Shown: positions 46,725-55,750, counted from the first letter of the stretch. The stretch: DNA of 64,000 nt from Brachionus manjavacas (GCA_019054805.1 JAHQIY010000040.1:62001-126000), one strand, 5' to 3'. Program-made: numbers and translations. Notes: generated by a model not told the origin, from the letters alone.

Positions 46725-47146
46725 CGTCTAATCCTCCGGATTGAGCGCCAGTTTGGTTGCGACCGTGCGAAAGCGAGAGTAGCGTTGTTTTTGCCACAAG
46801 CTTTTTTCTTTGGTGATATTCGACCGTAATCCAAACTCTCTACTGCAATCAGATCGGCAAAATTGATGTCGTGCACATCTTGCTTCGCTTTTGTGGCTAA
46901 CACTTTAACTTTAGATTGAAACAGCCCTTTGAGCATATTTTGGCCAATGTTTCTCACTACAACAATGTCTACTTTGTAACCAGCGATAACTTGTTGCCAC
47001 TTTTTCTTGGCACTACAACAAGATTCATCCTTAGAGATAGAGAGGTACTGTGTTTGCCGCGTGATGGAATCAATGATGACGATTTGCTGGCAGCGAGAGA
47101 AGTGATTACTTACCACGTTGTTAATACAAGGAATTGCGTAGATCAT
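46721..47146 (-). CDS. NifX/NafY-like dinitrogenase cofactor-binding domain protein
   Basis: 141 residues with the ribonuclease-H-like fold of the NifX/NifB C-terminal family: MIYAIPCINNVVSNHFSRCQ, QIVIID, SCCSAKKKWQQVIAGYKVD, GQNMLKGLFQSKVKVLATK. No nitrogen-fixation genes are present; in non-fixers such proteins are thought to bind metal clusters. Basic C-terminal tail. Coupled to the NqrM-like gene. Confidence 0.85.
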   Translation of the reverse strand: MIYAIPCINNVVSNHFSRCQQIVIIDSITRQTQYLSISKDESCCSAKKKWQQVIAGYKVDIVVVRNIGQNMLKGLFQSKVKVLATKAKQDVHDINFADLIAVESLDYGRISPKKKACGKNNATLAFARSQPNWRSIRRIRR

Positions 47147-47190
47147 GCTAGCTCCAAAATTCGTTGAAATTTAGAGCACTATAACGACTC

Positions 47191-47212
47191 ATTATTGGCA
47201 TATGCCAATAAT
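47191..47212. promoter_or_regulatory. perfect 22-bp palindrome upstream of the NifX-like gene
   Basis: Arms ATTATTGGCAT and ATGCCAATAAT, no spacer, centred on CATATG, 45 bp before the start codon at 47146. Its size and place fit a repressor operator; the DUF134 protein encoded at 46250 is the obvious candidate. Confidence 0.7.
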
Positions 47213-47340
47213 AAAGTTGGTTTCTTAGTTATCGCATTTCGACATAGATTGACTCTTTCACTATCCTTTGAGAGCTAAGAAATAGAGATAAAAACGGCTT
47301 GTTTTCAATGACAGGCGAGAAATATGCTTCCTGCATTCGC

Positions 47341-48228
47341 CTACTCAACTGCAAATTCAAGATTGAGTTGGTCCCAAAGCTTTTGGGCGACGAGCCCGTG
47401 GTGGTGATTTCGGTTTCTAAACATGAATAGTTCACCAGATGCTTTTAGTGGTATGCCTTCAACGTGAATGGGAACCAATAACCCTTGCTTGAGTTCGTCA
47501 TTTATCAAGTGTTCGGGAATGCTTCCCCACCCAAATCCTGCCTTAATCAACTCTTTCTTAGTCATAAAATCATGAACATTCCATGCTTCTCGATTTGGCA
47601 GCGTATGAAAAGAAGCTTTGGTTGAATGGGTAGCACTGTCTCGTGTGACAATTTGAGCGTATTCCGCAATTTCTTCCAGGGTAAATTTATAGCTGCTGCT
47701 AGGCGGGAAATAGTCTGGTGCAGCAACATTGATAAAATTAACTTTCGCTATCGGTAGTTTTTCATGCGCGATGTTTAATCCCAATGCAGGGCCAAATGCA
47801 AGGTCCGCTCTATTATCGTCTATACGTTCTACGACACCGTGCAGTGACTCGGTATGGATTCGAAACTGGGTATTGGGAAATTGTGACGTGATTGATTTTA
47901 TTTTTGCTAACAGTGGGGGAAGATCAACGGCAATACTCACCACAATTGTAAACTCAGGTTCAACCCCTTTGGTCAGTTGATGACCAATTTGGTCCAGCCG
48001 TTGGAAATGATTCATTGTTATCTTTGCGCTGTTATAAAAAGCTTTTCCAGCCTCTGTAAGAGTAGGGCGATATTCATCGCGATTAAACATCTGAACACCA
48101 TATCTTTCTTCTAGCGATTTGACGGAGGCGCTAACTGCAGCTTGTGTTTTAAAGATTGTTTTTGCTGCTTTCCTGAAGCTGCCTTGCTCGGCGACGGCTA
48201 AAAACGCTTTGAGTTGCTCGTTGGTCAT
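47341..48228 (-). CDS. LysR-family transcriptional regulator
   Basis: 295 residues. HTH FLAVAEQGSFRKAAKTIFKTQ / AVSASVKSLEERYGVQMF, effector domain after residue 90. Divergent from an SDR gene (155-bp gap), its likely target. Confidence 0.92.
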   Translation of the reverse strand: MTNEQLKAFLAVAEQGSFRKAAKTIFKTQAAVSASVKSLEERYGVQMFNRDEYRPTLTEAGKAFYNSAKITMNHFQRLDQIGHQLTKGVEPEFTIVVSIAVDLPPLLAKIKSITSQFPNTQFRIHTESLHGVVERIDDNRADLAFGPALGLNIAHEKLPIAKVNFINVAAPDYFPPSSSYKFTLEEIAEYAQIVTRDSATHSTKASFHTLPNREAWNVHDFMTKKELIKAGFGWGSIPEHLINDELKQGLLVPIHVEGIPLKASGELFMFRNRNHHHGLVAQKLWDQLNLEFAVE

Positions 48229-48383
48229 ATCCGCTGATTCCAGTTAAAAATGATAGATTTAAGTAATCATGTTGAGTTTTTATTTTGGTTATCTTTTTAT
48301 CATGTCATTGCTTATCTTGGAACCATAAAGTGTGGCTAGCCGAAAACATCGGCTTTTAAGGTTTATGAATAGGAAGATAAGCT

Positions 48384-49298
48384 ATGTTGAAAAGAATACT
48401 AATTACCGGTGCGAATGCGGGAATTGGAAAGGAGTCGGCTCGACAGCTTGCCTTGGTTGAAGGCACAGAGAAGATATATCTCGGTTGTCGTAACCAAGAA
48501 AAAGCGGAGCAGGCAAAAGCCGAACTCACCCAAATAACCGGGAAGGACATTTTTGAAGTCTTGTTGATAGACGTTGCAGACAGTGAATCAGTGAAGTTAG
48601 CGGTTAAGCAGCTTTCACAACCGATAGACGCCCTTATCATGAATGCTGGGGGAGCAGGAGGCACACATTTTAACCAAAGAACCACTGATGGCGTTACACA
48701 GCAGTTTGCAGTCAATGTGTTTGGTCATGCTGTACTGCTTGAAAACCTACTCGCGACAGAAAAACTAACTCAAGTGGCACTGTATGCGGGTTCGGAAGCA
48801 GCCAGAGGCGTTAAAGAAATGGGGATGGAGAGACCAAACCTAAAGACATCTTCGGTTGAAGAGTTTGTATCAATAGGGAATGGTTCCTTTTTTGCGCCAA
48901 ACAAAGATTCACAAGCTTCTTATGGGACAACGAAGTATGTCGGGGCTCTTTGGATGGCAGCGTTGGCTCGTAAACATCCCAATATTCGATTTGTCACCAT
49001 GAGCCCAGGGGGAACGAAAGGGACGCAGGTTCTAGAAAGTGAGCCTTTGGTTAAGCGCTTTGTTTTCAAGCTAATGATGCAAGTTATGTCGATGTTTGGC
49101 AAAGTTCATAGTGTTGACGTTGCCGCTAAACGTTTCGTTACAGCATTACTCGACGACTCTTATAAAAGTGGTGTGTTTTACGGTAGTCGCATGGGCATTT
49201 CTGGTCCAATTGTTGACCAAGCCACCCTGTTTTCAGACCTAAGCAATTTTACTCATCAAGACAATGCGCGAGAAGCCATTACCCGTTTTATGCACTAA
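48384..49298 (+). CDS. SDR-family oxidoreductase
   Basis: 304 residues, retinol-dehydrogenase-like SDR: ITGANAGIGKESARQL, MNAGGAGG, YxxxK in YGTTKYVGALW. The motif before it (LYAGSEAARG) carries the catalytic Ser. Followed 28 bp later by a DUF1330 gene. Substrate unknown; likely controlled by the divergent LysR. Confidence 0.9.
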   Translation: MLKRILITGANAGIGKESARQLALVEGTEKIYLGCRNQEKAEQAKAELTQITGKDIFEVLLIDVADSESVKLAVKQLSQPIDALIMNAGGAGGTHFNQRTTDGVTQQFAVNVFGHAVLLENLLATEKLTQVALYAGSEAARGVKEMGMERPNLKTSSVEEFVSIGNGSFFAPNKDSQASYGTTKYVGALWMAALARKHPNIRFVTMSPGGTKGTQVLESEPLVKRFVFKLMMQVMSMFGKVHSVDVAAKRFVTALLDDSYKSGVFYGSRMGISGPIVDQATLFSDLSNFTHQDNAREAITRFMH

Positions 49299-49326
49299 CC
49301 CAATTCACGATTAAGAGGTAATTACC

Positions 49327-49620
49327 ATGCCAGCATATATGCTAACGTTTGTTCGAGTTCATGATCATGAGTCGCACCAAAAAGACTATTTACCCAATGC
49401 ACACGCTATTTTGCAAAAACATGGTGGTAAAGCTCTAGCGGTAACTGAAGAGATCGATGTAAGAGAAGGTGCTATGCCACAAGGCCGTGTTGTTTTAGTA
49501 GAGTTCCCTTCTAAACAAGCGGCAGAAGCATTCTACAATGATCCCGATTATCAACCGCTTAAGAAGCTACGTTCGACGCTTTTAGATGCCGATATGGCAA
49601 TTTTCGACAGTGGTTTTTAG
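49327..49620 (+). CDS. DUF1330 family protein
   Basis: 97 residues with the dimeric ferredoxin-like DUF1330 pattern: PAYMLTFVRVHDHESHQKDY, GGKALAVTEEIDVREG, RVVLVEFPSKQAAEAFYNDP. Probably co-transcribed with the SDR gene. Confidence 0.9.
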   Translation: MPAYMLTFVRVHDHESHQKDYLPNAHAILQKHGGKALAVTEEIDVREGAMPQGRVVLVEFPSKQAAEAFYNDPDYQPLKKLRSTLLDADMAIFDSGF

Positions 49621-49652
49621 AACTATTAACCAAGCTAGGATACAGTGCCGTG

Positions 49653-49681
49653 TTTAGCTCATAACACAAGCATGAGCTAAA
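49653..49681. repeat. perfect 10-bp inverted repeat
   Basis: TTTAGCTCAT - 9-base loop - ATGAGCTAAA. Confidence 0.7.
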
Positions 49682-49713
49682 TCGGCTAGTTGATCTTGTT
49701 CATCTTGGTTTAG

Positions 49714-49748
49714 AGCGCTAAGCATATTGTTCATTATGCTCAAGCGCT
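49714..49748. repeat. hairpin with two-part stem
   Basis: AGCGCT-A-AGCATA - 8-base loop - TATGCT-CA-AGCGCT; 12 paired bases with small internal bulges. Confidence 0.65.
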
Positions 49749-49809
49749 TGCTCCTATTCATCGCGATATGGTGACTATCGGAAAACCATTCCGTTACGGG
49801 ATGAAGCTG

Positions 49810-49822
49810 TTTACAGTGTAAA
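49810..49822. promoter_or_regulatory. parS2: parS2 centromere site 7
   Basis: Perfect TTTACAGTGTAAA, 30 kb from the core origin. Confidence 0.9.
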
Positions 49823-49964
49823 ATCTCAAGTAGGGAGGTTGTCTAATAATGGAATCTGTTTATCGCTTGATGTGTTTGACTTGGTCAACTTAGTAAAGAT
49901 TCTAGAGTCCAATCAAAAAAGGGTATATACATAATCTTATGTTATACAAACTGCTGAGTATTTA

Positions 49965-51296
49965 ATGACTCTCAAAGAAATTCTTCAAATCCGCAACGTT
50001 CGCAGCTTCTTAATGTTTCGCAGCAGCTACTTTGCGCGCTTTTACTATCCAGTCTTCACTTTACTCTACTTAGACTATGGTTTGACCCTTTCTCAGTTTG
50101 CCATGCTCAACGTAGTTTGGGCGGCAACCATCGTTCTAGCAGAAGTACCATCGGGTGCATTTGCCGATACTCTAGGGCGTAAAAAGCTGGTGGTGCTGTC
50201 CTCAATTGTCATGTTTATAGAAATCGCCATGATCGCCTTTGTTCCGACTGGCAATCCTACCTTAGTGTTCATGGTATTTTTGGTAAACCGGGTCTTGAGC
50301 GGTTTGGCTATGGCATTAGCTAGTGGTGCCGATGAAGCACTCGCTTATGACACGCTTAAAGAGCAGGGCAAAGAAGATCTGTGGCCGCGAGTGTTGCAGA
50401 TTCAGTTACGTATCGCTTCAAGTGTCGGCATAGTTGTGACCTTGGTAGGCGCTGCAATGTACGATGTTAACTTTATGGCTCATGTTTATCATCTACTGGG
50501 ATTCTCAGCGCCAGAAACGACTCAAGATATAATGCGCATCCCTGTTTATGCGACCTTGTTTGTTGCTCTTATCGCCATGTACGCGGCATTTAGTATGAAG
50601 GAAGAGAAGAAGACGTTGCCAAGTGATAGCGGTAAGTTAGCAACGACCATGGCAAGTCTTAAACTCACCATGAATACGGGTAAGTGGGTGCTCTCAACCC
50701 CCTATGTTCTGTTTATTCTGCTTTATTACAGTCTGTTCGAACACACTTCACGTATGTTTTTAACCATGAACAGCCAGTACTATCGAGCGATCGATATTCC
50801 CATCATCTACTTTGGGTTGATTGGCGCAGGGATAAGTTTGCTGCAAATTGTATTAGCGGGGCAAAGTCGAAAGTTGGCGGAGAGCATCGCTCCGAGAAAG
50901 TTTATTGCCATCATGGGAATCGCGACGATGGCGACTTATTACTGGATTAGCTTAGGTTGGTCTATTTACGGGGTGATTCCTGCGTTGCTACTAATCTTCA
51001 TCATAATGACGATGAATATCTTTATTAGCTACCACCTTAATAAAAACACCGAATCACACAACCGAGCCACAGTACTGAGCTTTAAAGGGCTCATGTTTAA
51101 TCTTGGCTATGGGATGATTGGTATTTTGTATGCTTACTACTACAAGTTACTGTCGAAAAACTATAGCGAAGAGCAGATAGAGCAACATATTGACTTCATT
51201 GCCTCTCTTTCTTCATTCTTCTACTACTTTACGTTTTTGTTTGTCGTGATCAGCTTGTTTTTCTATGTGAAGGACAAGAAAAAGCCGATTTTCTAA
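49965..51296 (+). CDS. MFS transporter
   Basis: 443 residues, 12 predicted membrane helices, with the loop 2-3 motif in VPSGAFADTLGRKKLVVLSS. The early segment FARFYYPVFTLLYLDYGLTLSQF is typical of drug/multi-substrate MFS exporters. Substrate unknown. Its stop codon overlaps by 4 bp the stop of the convergent YedK gene. Confidence 0.9.
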   Translation: MTLKEILQIRNVRSFLMFRSSYFARFYYPVFTLLYLDYGLTLSQFAMLNVVWAATIVLAEVPSGAFADTLGRKKLVVLSSIVMFIEIAMIAFVPTGNPTLVFMVFLVNRVLSGLAMALASGADEALAYDTLKEQGKEDLWPRVLQIQLRIASSVGIVVTLVGAAMYDVNFMAHVYHLLGFSAPETTQDIMRIPVYATLFVALIAMYAAFSMKEEKKTLPSDSGKLATTMASLKLTMNTGKWVLSTPYVLFILLYYSLFEHTSRMFLTMNSQYYRAIDIPIIYFGLIGAGISLLQIVLAGQSRKLAESIAPRKFIAIMGIATMATYYWISLGWSIYGVIPALLLIFIIMTMNIFISYHLNKNTESHNRATVLSFKGLMFNLGYGMIGILYAYYYKLLSKNYSEEQIEQHIDFIASLSSFFYYFTFLFVVISLFFYVKDKKKPIF

Positions 51297-51889
51297 GTCC
51301 TGTTAACCTGTTGAGCTGTTGAGCTGTTGAGCTGGCTTATTCTTAATGTTTGATTATATTCAACATTCAATAAAGAGTGAGCTTGCTCTACGGTTCCTGT
51401 TACCCAGTTTAGAACATGGTTTGCGTCAATCAGTAACGGCATGCGGTGATGATATTGAGCGCATTGCGGATTGGGTTTCGTGGTGAGTGTGACTACTTTT
51501 GAGTTGTTTTCGAGTGAGATAGCTGCCATGTACAGGGCTCCTTTGTTTGGCTGCTCAAATAGGTATTTCACCTTTCGCCCTTGTTCCTCACGCCACTCAT
51601 ACCAGCCACTGCATGGAACAATAACCCGACTGAACTGAAACGAACTCGCAAAGGTGGGTTTCTGCGTCACAGTTTCTGCTTGGGCGTTAATGATAACTCG
51701 CTTTGCCCAGTCAGGCTTAATGCCCCAAGCGAGGTTGCGCTGTTGTAGCTTGCTGCCATCACTGGCTAAACAAGCCACCTGTTCTGTCGGACGTAAATCG
51801 TTGTTGCTATGAGTATTAAAATTTAAGCCAAGCTGTTCACAGACGATATTGCACAAGGGATCGTCGATGACATTGAGTCTTCCGCACAT
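51293..51889 (-). CDS. yedK: SOS response-associated peptidase (HMCES/YedK)
   Basis: 198 residues from the ATG at 51889, since the family needs Cys at position 2 (MCGRLNVID); an ATG 9 bases upstream is less suitable. Conserved NAQAETVTQKPTF, CSGWYEWRE and the HHRMPLLI motif. It crosslinks to abasic sites in single-stranded DNA and protects them. The last codons contain a 9-bp tandem repeat (CAGCTCAAC, three copies). Confidence 0.94.
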   Translation of the reverse strand: MCGRLNVIDDPLCNIVCEQLGLNFNTHSNNDLRPTEQVACLASDGSKLQQRNLAWGIKPDWAKRVIINAQAETVTQKPTFASSFQFSRVIVPCSGWYEWREEQGRKVKYLFEQPNKGALYMAAISLENNSKVVTLTTKPNPQCAQYHHRMPLLIDANHVLNWVTGTVEQAHSLLNVEYNQTLRISQLNSSTAQQVNRT

Positions 51890-51954
51890 TGCTTCCACCT
51901 TTCTAAAATGAGCCTAGTCAGTATAGCAATCACGTAGGAACCGTTTTAAAAAGT

Positions 51955-51980
51955 AAAAAGCCGCGCTAAGTGGCGCGGCT
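51955..51980 (-). terminator. terminator after the EamA transporter gene
   Basis: Minus strand: AGCCGCGC-CACTTA-GCGCGGCT then TTTTTAC. Confidence 0.85.
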
Positions 51981-52003
51981 ATTTGAGCGATAATTTGTGC
52001 CTA

Positions 52004-52900
52004 TTAGCTTTGGCATTCAGCAGGCGCGGGCCTGTTTTGTCTTATGGCGAGTATCGCTTGAGGTAACAAAGACATCACAATCATGCCGATCATCAAGCTG
52101 TACTGGAATGGGGTAAAGGATTCACCGAGCAAGATAAGTCCAGACACGATCCCCGCGATCGGATTGGCAATACCCCCAAAGGTAAAGTCGACCACAGACA
52201 TACGTTGCAATAGCCACACATACATGCCGTATCCTAGCGCCGTGTTAAGCCCGACAACCCATAATAAACCAGACAGATTGGTCATTGAGAAGTTGTCGAA
52301 AATCGCAGCGTATTTCGCCGGTTCCATTGCCCCTTGAATACCTGCTGCGATAGACAGGATCACACCACCGAGGATGAGCTGCCAGGTTAAGACTGCCCAC
52401 CAGTGCATACGATTGCCGAGTGATTTAGTGATCGAGCTGCCAACCACAATACACATGATCGCCGCGAGCATAGCCCCCAAACCAATCGGATTTAGGCTAA
52501 TTGAACCTGGGTCAAACAGCATCCAAGCGAGTGCGATCAGGGTGGCACCACATACCGACTGAATCAAGCCTGGGCGATGTTTGTTGATCAGCCAGTTGTA
52601 GAGCATCGCAAATACAGGTACTGAGATCATGCCGACACCAGAAATGGCAGAAGGCAACGTCAGCGCCATGACAAAGATTAGCCCGAAGAAGGTCGCAATA
52701 TTGATCAATCCTAAGCTAAACAAAATCTGCCAGTCGCCTTTTTTCGGCAGGCTTGGCTTAAATGCCAACAACAGAAGTCCGGCTGGTAGTGCACGGATCG
52801 CACCCAGTAATAGGGGAGGCCAGTCCGCAAGTGTGTATTGCGTGACGGCATAAGTGGTTCCCCAAAAGAACGCCGGAATCATGGCAAGTAATATATTCAT
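52004..52900 (-). CDS. EamA/DMT-family transporter
   Basis: 298 residues, ten hydrophobic helices in two EamA repeats (IPAFFWGTTYAVTQYTLADW, PLLLGAIRALPAGLLLLAF in the first; NTALGYGMYVWLLQRM, FGGIANPIAGIVSGLILLGE in the second). Metabolite or drug exporter of unknown substrate. Divergent from a MarR regulator with two shared operator-like sites. Confidence 0.92.
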   Translation of the reverse strand: MNILLAMIPAFFWGTTYAVTQYTLADWPPLLLGAIRALPAGLLLLAFKPSLPKKGDWQILFSLGLINIATFFGLIFVMALTLPSAISGVGMISVPVFAMLYNWLINKHRPGLIQSVCGATLIALAWMLFDPGSISLNPIGLGAMLAAIMCIVVGSSITKSLGNRMHWWAVLTWQLILGGVILSIAAGIQGAMEPAKYAAIFDNFSMTNLSGLLWVVGLNTALGYGMYVWLLQRMSVVDFTFGGIANPIAGIVSGLILLGESFTPFQYSLMIGMIVMSLLPQAILAIRQNRPAPAECQS

Positions 52901-52906
52901 AACAAC

Positions 52907-52924
52907 TATCTTTACGTTAAGATA
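52907..52924. promoter_or_regulatory. candidate MarR operator 1
   Basis: TATCTTTACGTTAAGATA, an 18-bp near-palindrome with 6-bp perfect outer arms, 6 bp upstream of the EamA start codon. Confidence 0.75.
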
Positions 52925-52965
52925 CTTTTGTGAGGAATGTACGCCTAAAAGCGCTGTTTGTAAAG

Positions 52966-52983
52966 TATCTTTATGTTAAGATA
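52966..52983. promoter_or_regulatory. candidate MarR operator 2
   Basis: TATCTTTATGTTAAGATA, same 18-bp element differing at one base, 59 bp from operator 1 and 36 bp before the marR start codon. Confidence 0.75.
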
Positions 52984-53019
52984 TTCAAAACAGCATTTTG
53001 TTACTGGAGACAAATATTC

Positions 53020-53502
53020 ATGGACGCTATTGATAGAGTAGTAGACCAGTGGGCTAAGGAAAAGCCAGAGCTAGAAACTGAACCTATGGCGATAATGGGT
53101 CGATTGATGCGCATTGCCAAGTATATGGAGACAGAAGTGGCTCAGCTACATAAGCGCTATGACTTGAAACTTGGGGAGTTCGACGTGTTGGCGACTTTGC
53201 GTCGTAGTGGTAAACCTTTTCGCTTAACCCCTTCAGAGCTGATTGATTCTATGATGCTGACATCTGGCGCGATGACGAACCGATTAGATAAGCTTGAGTC
53301 TAAAGGTTTGATCAGCCGCGAGCACAGTAAAGAAGACCGCCGTAGTGTGACGGTTGAGCTGAGCCAAGATGGTTATGTGCTGATCGACAAAATTATTGAA
53401 GAGCACGCCGCAGTACAGGAAAAGCTGGTTAAAGGCATTAATGCTAATCAGAAGAAACAGATGAACACCATCTTGAAAGGCTGGCTGACTCAATACGAGT
53501 AA
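53020..53502 (+). CDS. MarR-family transcriptional regulator
   Basis: 160 residues from the ATG at 53020 (SD GGAGACAAATATTC; the frame is open to 52930). Winged helix: FDVLATLRRSGKPFRLTPSE, LMLTSGAMTNRLDKLESKGL, REHSKEDRRSVTVELSQDG. Likely represses itself and the divergent EamA transporter. Confidence 0.93.
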   Translation: MDAIDRVVDQWAKEKPELETEPMAIMGRLMRIAKYMETEVAQLHKRYDLKLGEFDVLATLRRSGKPFRLTPSELIDSMMLTSGAMTNRLDKLESKGLISREHSKEDRRSVTVELSQDGYVLIDKIIEEHAAVQEKLVKGINANQKKQMNTILKGWLTQYE

Positions 53503-53525
53503 ACTCCTCGAAAATACGAAATAGA

Positions 53526-53569
53526 AAAACGCCCTCATTTGCGTGTGCAACTGAGGGCGTTTTGTTTTG
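53526..53569. terminator. bidirectional terminator between marR and glcG
   Basis: AACGCCCTCA - 14-base loop - TGAGGGCGTT, with TTGTTTTG on the right and AAAAA on the left, so it can serve both convergent genes. Confidence 0.85.
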
Positions 53570-53584
53570 CTTTGTTAGTCAGTG

Positions 53585-54022
53585 CTAAGAGACGGCGTCA
53601 TCACAATAAAGCTGGGCGTGGTCAATTCCCCCGAGTGCGCAGCTTTCATCGATATCAGAGAGGTCACCACTGACCCCAACTGCACCTAGAATGTTTTTCT
53701 CGGCATCGCGAATGAGCAATCCTCCTGGAACGGGAACCATATTACCGTGTGCGAGAACATTAACAGCGGAGATAAATGCAGGTCGATTGTCGGCATCCTG
53801 AGCGAGCTTTCGCGAAGAACACCCGAGCGCCAGTGCGCCCCAAGCTTTAGCAATCGCGATATCTGGTCGCATCATACTAGAACCATCTTGGCGTTGCAGA
53901 GAGATGAGTTTCCCTCCACTGTCGAGAACGGCGACCGTGAGCGGTGCGCTTTTGCTCTTTGAACCTGCCTGAAAGGTACCGTCAATGACGGAGAGTGCTT
54001 GATCTAGAGTTAAACTTCCCAT
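53585..54022 (-). CDS. GlcG/HbpS-family protein
   Basis: 145 residues: LTLDQALSVIDGTFQ, TVAVLDSGGKLISLQRQDG, VPVPGGLLIRDAEKNILGAVGVSGD. The family includes the haem-binding HbpS and GlcG of glycolate operons. It lies 56 bp after aceB on the same strand; in E. coli glcG also sits next to a malate synthase gene (glcB). Confidence 0.9.
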   Translation of the reverse strand: MGSLTLDQALSVIDGTFQAGSKSKSAPLTVAVLDSGGKLISLQRQDGSSMMRPDIAIAKAWGALALGCSSRKLAQDADNRPAFISAVNVLAHGNMVPVPGGLLIRDAEKNILGAVGVSGDLSDIDESCALGGIDHAQLYCDDAVS

Positions 54023-54078
54023 GTTATCTCCTGTTAATGTTCTACCGCCCTAGCTCGAATAGACGAACTAGGTTGGTA

Positions 54079-55707
54079 TTACGCAGCCCCGTTAAGAAGC
54101 TGATAGCTTGGTAAGGTCAGGAAGGTGGCGAACTCTTTCGCTGTTGACAGCTCGAAGAAAAGGTCAGCGGTTTGTTCAAAGCGGCCAGCTGCGAATCGAG
54201 CATCGCCCACTTCCTGTTTGATAGTGTTGAGCTCTTGATACAGCCATTGGTGGAAAAGCTCTTTGGTAAAGGTTTGCCCATCATCAAGTTCTACTGAGTG
54301 ATGAATCCATTGCCAGATATTAGCGCGCGAGATCTCTGCCGTTGCGGCATCTTCCATCAAGCCATAGATCGGCACACAACCATGGCCTTGAATCCAAGCT
54401 TCGATGTAATAAAGCGCAATACGGATATTTTTGCGAACGCCGGCTTCATCGCGTGTCCCTTCACACGGTTTTAGCAGCAGTTCAGCACCAATTTCATGTG
54501 TAGGGCTGACAAAATCTAGTTGGTTTGGCTTTCCTTCGAGGTTTTTATCGAATACTGACATTGCCAAATCGACGAGCGCTGGATGTGCAACCCAAGTTCC
54601 GTCGTGGCCATTGCGAGATTCACGCTCTTTATCCTCGATCACTTTGGCGGTCACTCGCTCCATCTCTGCAGGATCTTTTGCTGGGATGAAGGCTGACATA
54701 CCGCCCATTGCCAAGGCGCCACGCTGATGGCAAGTACGTACTAACAGTTGGCTGTAGGCATTAAGGAATTCTTTATCCATCCCAACCACATGTCGGTCTG
54801 GAAGAATGCGGTCGGTGTGGTTTTTGAGGGTCTTGATGTAACTGAAGATGTAATCCCAGCGGCCGCAGTTCATTGCGACGATATGGTCACGCATGGCGTA
54901 AAGCATTTCGTCCATTTGGAATACGGCAGGTAGCGTTTCAATCAGAACGGTCGCACGAATCGTGCCTCGCTCGACACCAAAGTAATCTTCAGTGAAAGAG
55001 AAAACGTCATCCCACCATTGTGATTCTTCCATACTTTCTAGCTTAGGAATGTAGTAGTAAACCCCAAGCCCTTGCTCTGCTCGTGACAGGTAGTTGTGGT
55101 AGAAGTAGAGCGCGAAATCCATCAAGCAACCAGGAATGGGTTTATCGTCAAATTGGATCGATTGCTCCGGCAGGTGCAGGCCTCGCGGACGGGCAATCAG
55201 TAGGGCTGGGTTATCACTTAGCTGATAATGTTTGTTTTTTGCTTCATCGTGATAACTAATTGTGCGGGCATTGGCATCGCGCAAGTTGATCTGCCCTTGA
55301 ACCATGTTCTCCCAAGTAGGGGAAGAGGCGTCTTCAAAACAACACATAAAGACCTTAGCACCTGAATTCAGTGCGTTGATCACCATTTTGCGATCAATCG
55401 GGCCGGTTATTTCTACTCGACGGTCTAACAGTTCAGGTGGCGGAGTGGCGACTTTCCAGCTCTTGTTGTCACGAATAGATTGTGTATCCGCACGGAAATT
55501 CGGTAGTTCGCCAGCATCAAAACGCTTTTGTTGTTCTTCGCGAGCAGCAAGTAGTGCATCTCGGCGTGGAGCAAACTTCTTAACGAGCTTGGTTAAGAAT
55601 GAGAGCGCTTCTTTGTTAAGGATGGTTTGGTATTCAGGGTTGTCCATGTTACCGACTACGCGCAGACAGGCGGTTTCTTCTCTTTCTGCTACATCGTTCA
55701 GACTCAT
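54079..55707 (-). CDS. aceB: malate synthase A
   Basis: 542 residues, the AceB length (malate synthase G is about 720). Conserved MCCFEDASSPTWENMVQGQ, ETLPAVFQMDEMLYAMRDH, the family signature VAMNCGRWDYIFSYIK, KPCEGTRDEAGVRKN and YGLMEDAATAEISRANIWQW. It condenses glyoxylate with acetyl-CoA to malate. No aceA is adjacent; it is divergent from gcl, so here it serves glyoxylate disposal with the glycerate pathway. Confidence 0.95.
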   Translation of the reverse strand: MSLNDVAEREETACLRVVGNMDNPEYQTILNKEALSFLTKLVKKFAPRRDALLAAREEQQKRFDAGELPNFRADTQSIRDNKSWKVATPPPELLDRRVEITGPIDRKMVINALNSGAKVFMCCFEDASSPTWENMVQGQINLRDANARTISYHDEAKNKHYQLSDNPALLIARPRGLHLPEQSIQFDDKPIPGCLMDFALYFYHNYLSRAEQGLGVYYYIPKLESMEESQWWDDVFSFTEDYFGVERGTIRATVLIETLPAVFQMDEMLYAMRDHIVAMNCGRWDYIFSYIKTLKNHTDRILPDRHVVGMDKEFLNAYSQLLVRTCHQRGALAMGGMSAFIPAKDPAEMERVTAKVIEDKERESRNGHDGTWVAHPALVDLAMSVFDKNLEGKPNQLDFVSPTHEIGAELLLKPCEGTRDEAGVRKNIRIALYYIEAWIQGHGCVPIYGLMEDAATAEISRANIWQWIHHSVELDDGQTFTKELFHQWLYQELNTIKQEVGDARFAAGRFEQTADLFFELSTAKEFATFLTLPSYQLLNGAA

Positions 55708-55738
55708 TGTTCGTCTCCTTTAAACAATATCGAATGAT

Positions 55739-55750
55739 TTTGTGTACAAA
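55739..55750. promoter_or_regulatory. candidate GntR-type operator near aceB
   Basis: TTTGTGTACAAA, a TTGT-N-TACAA type palindrome with longer flanking symmetry (GATTTT..AAAATC), 31 bp upstream of the aceB start. Confidence 0.5.

Larger units (their letters stand above)
49621..49964. other. 344-bp non-coding stretch with two hairpins and a parS2 site
   Basis: Contains a stem-loop at 49653-49681, a larger one at 49714-49748 and parS2 site 7. No T tract follows either hairpin, so neither is a classic terminator. The MFS gene promoter must lie in the AT-rich right end. Confidence 0.6.
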
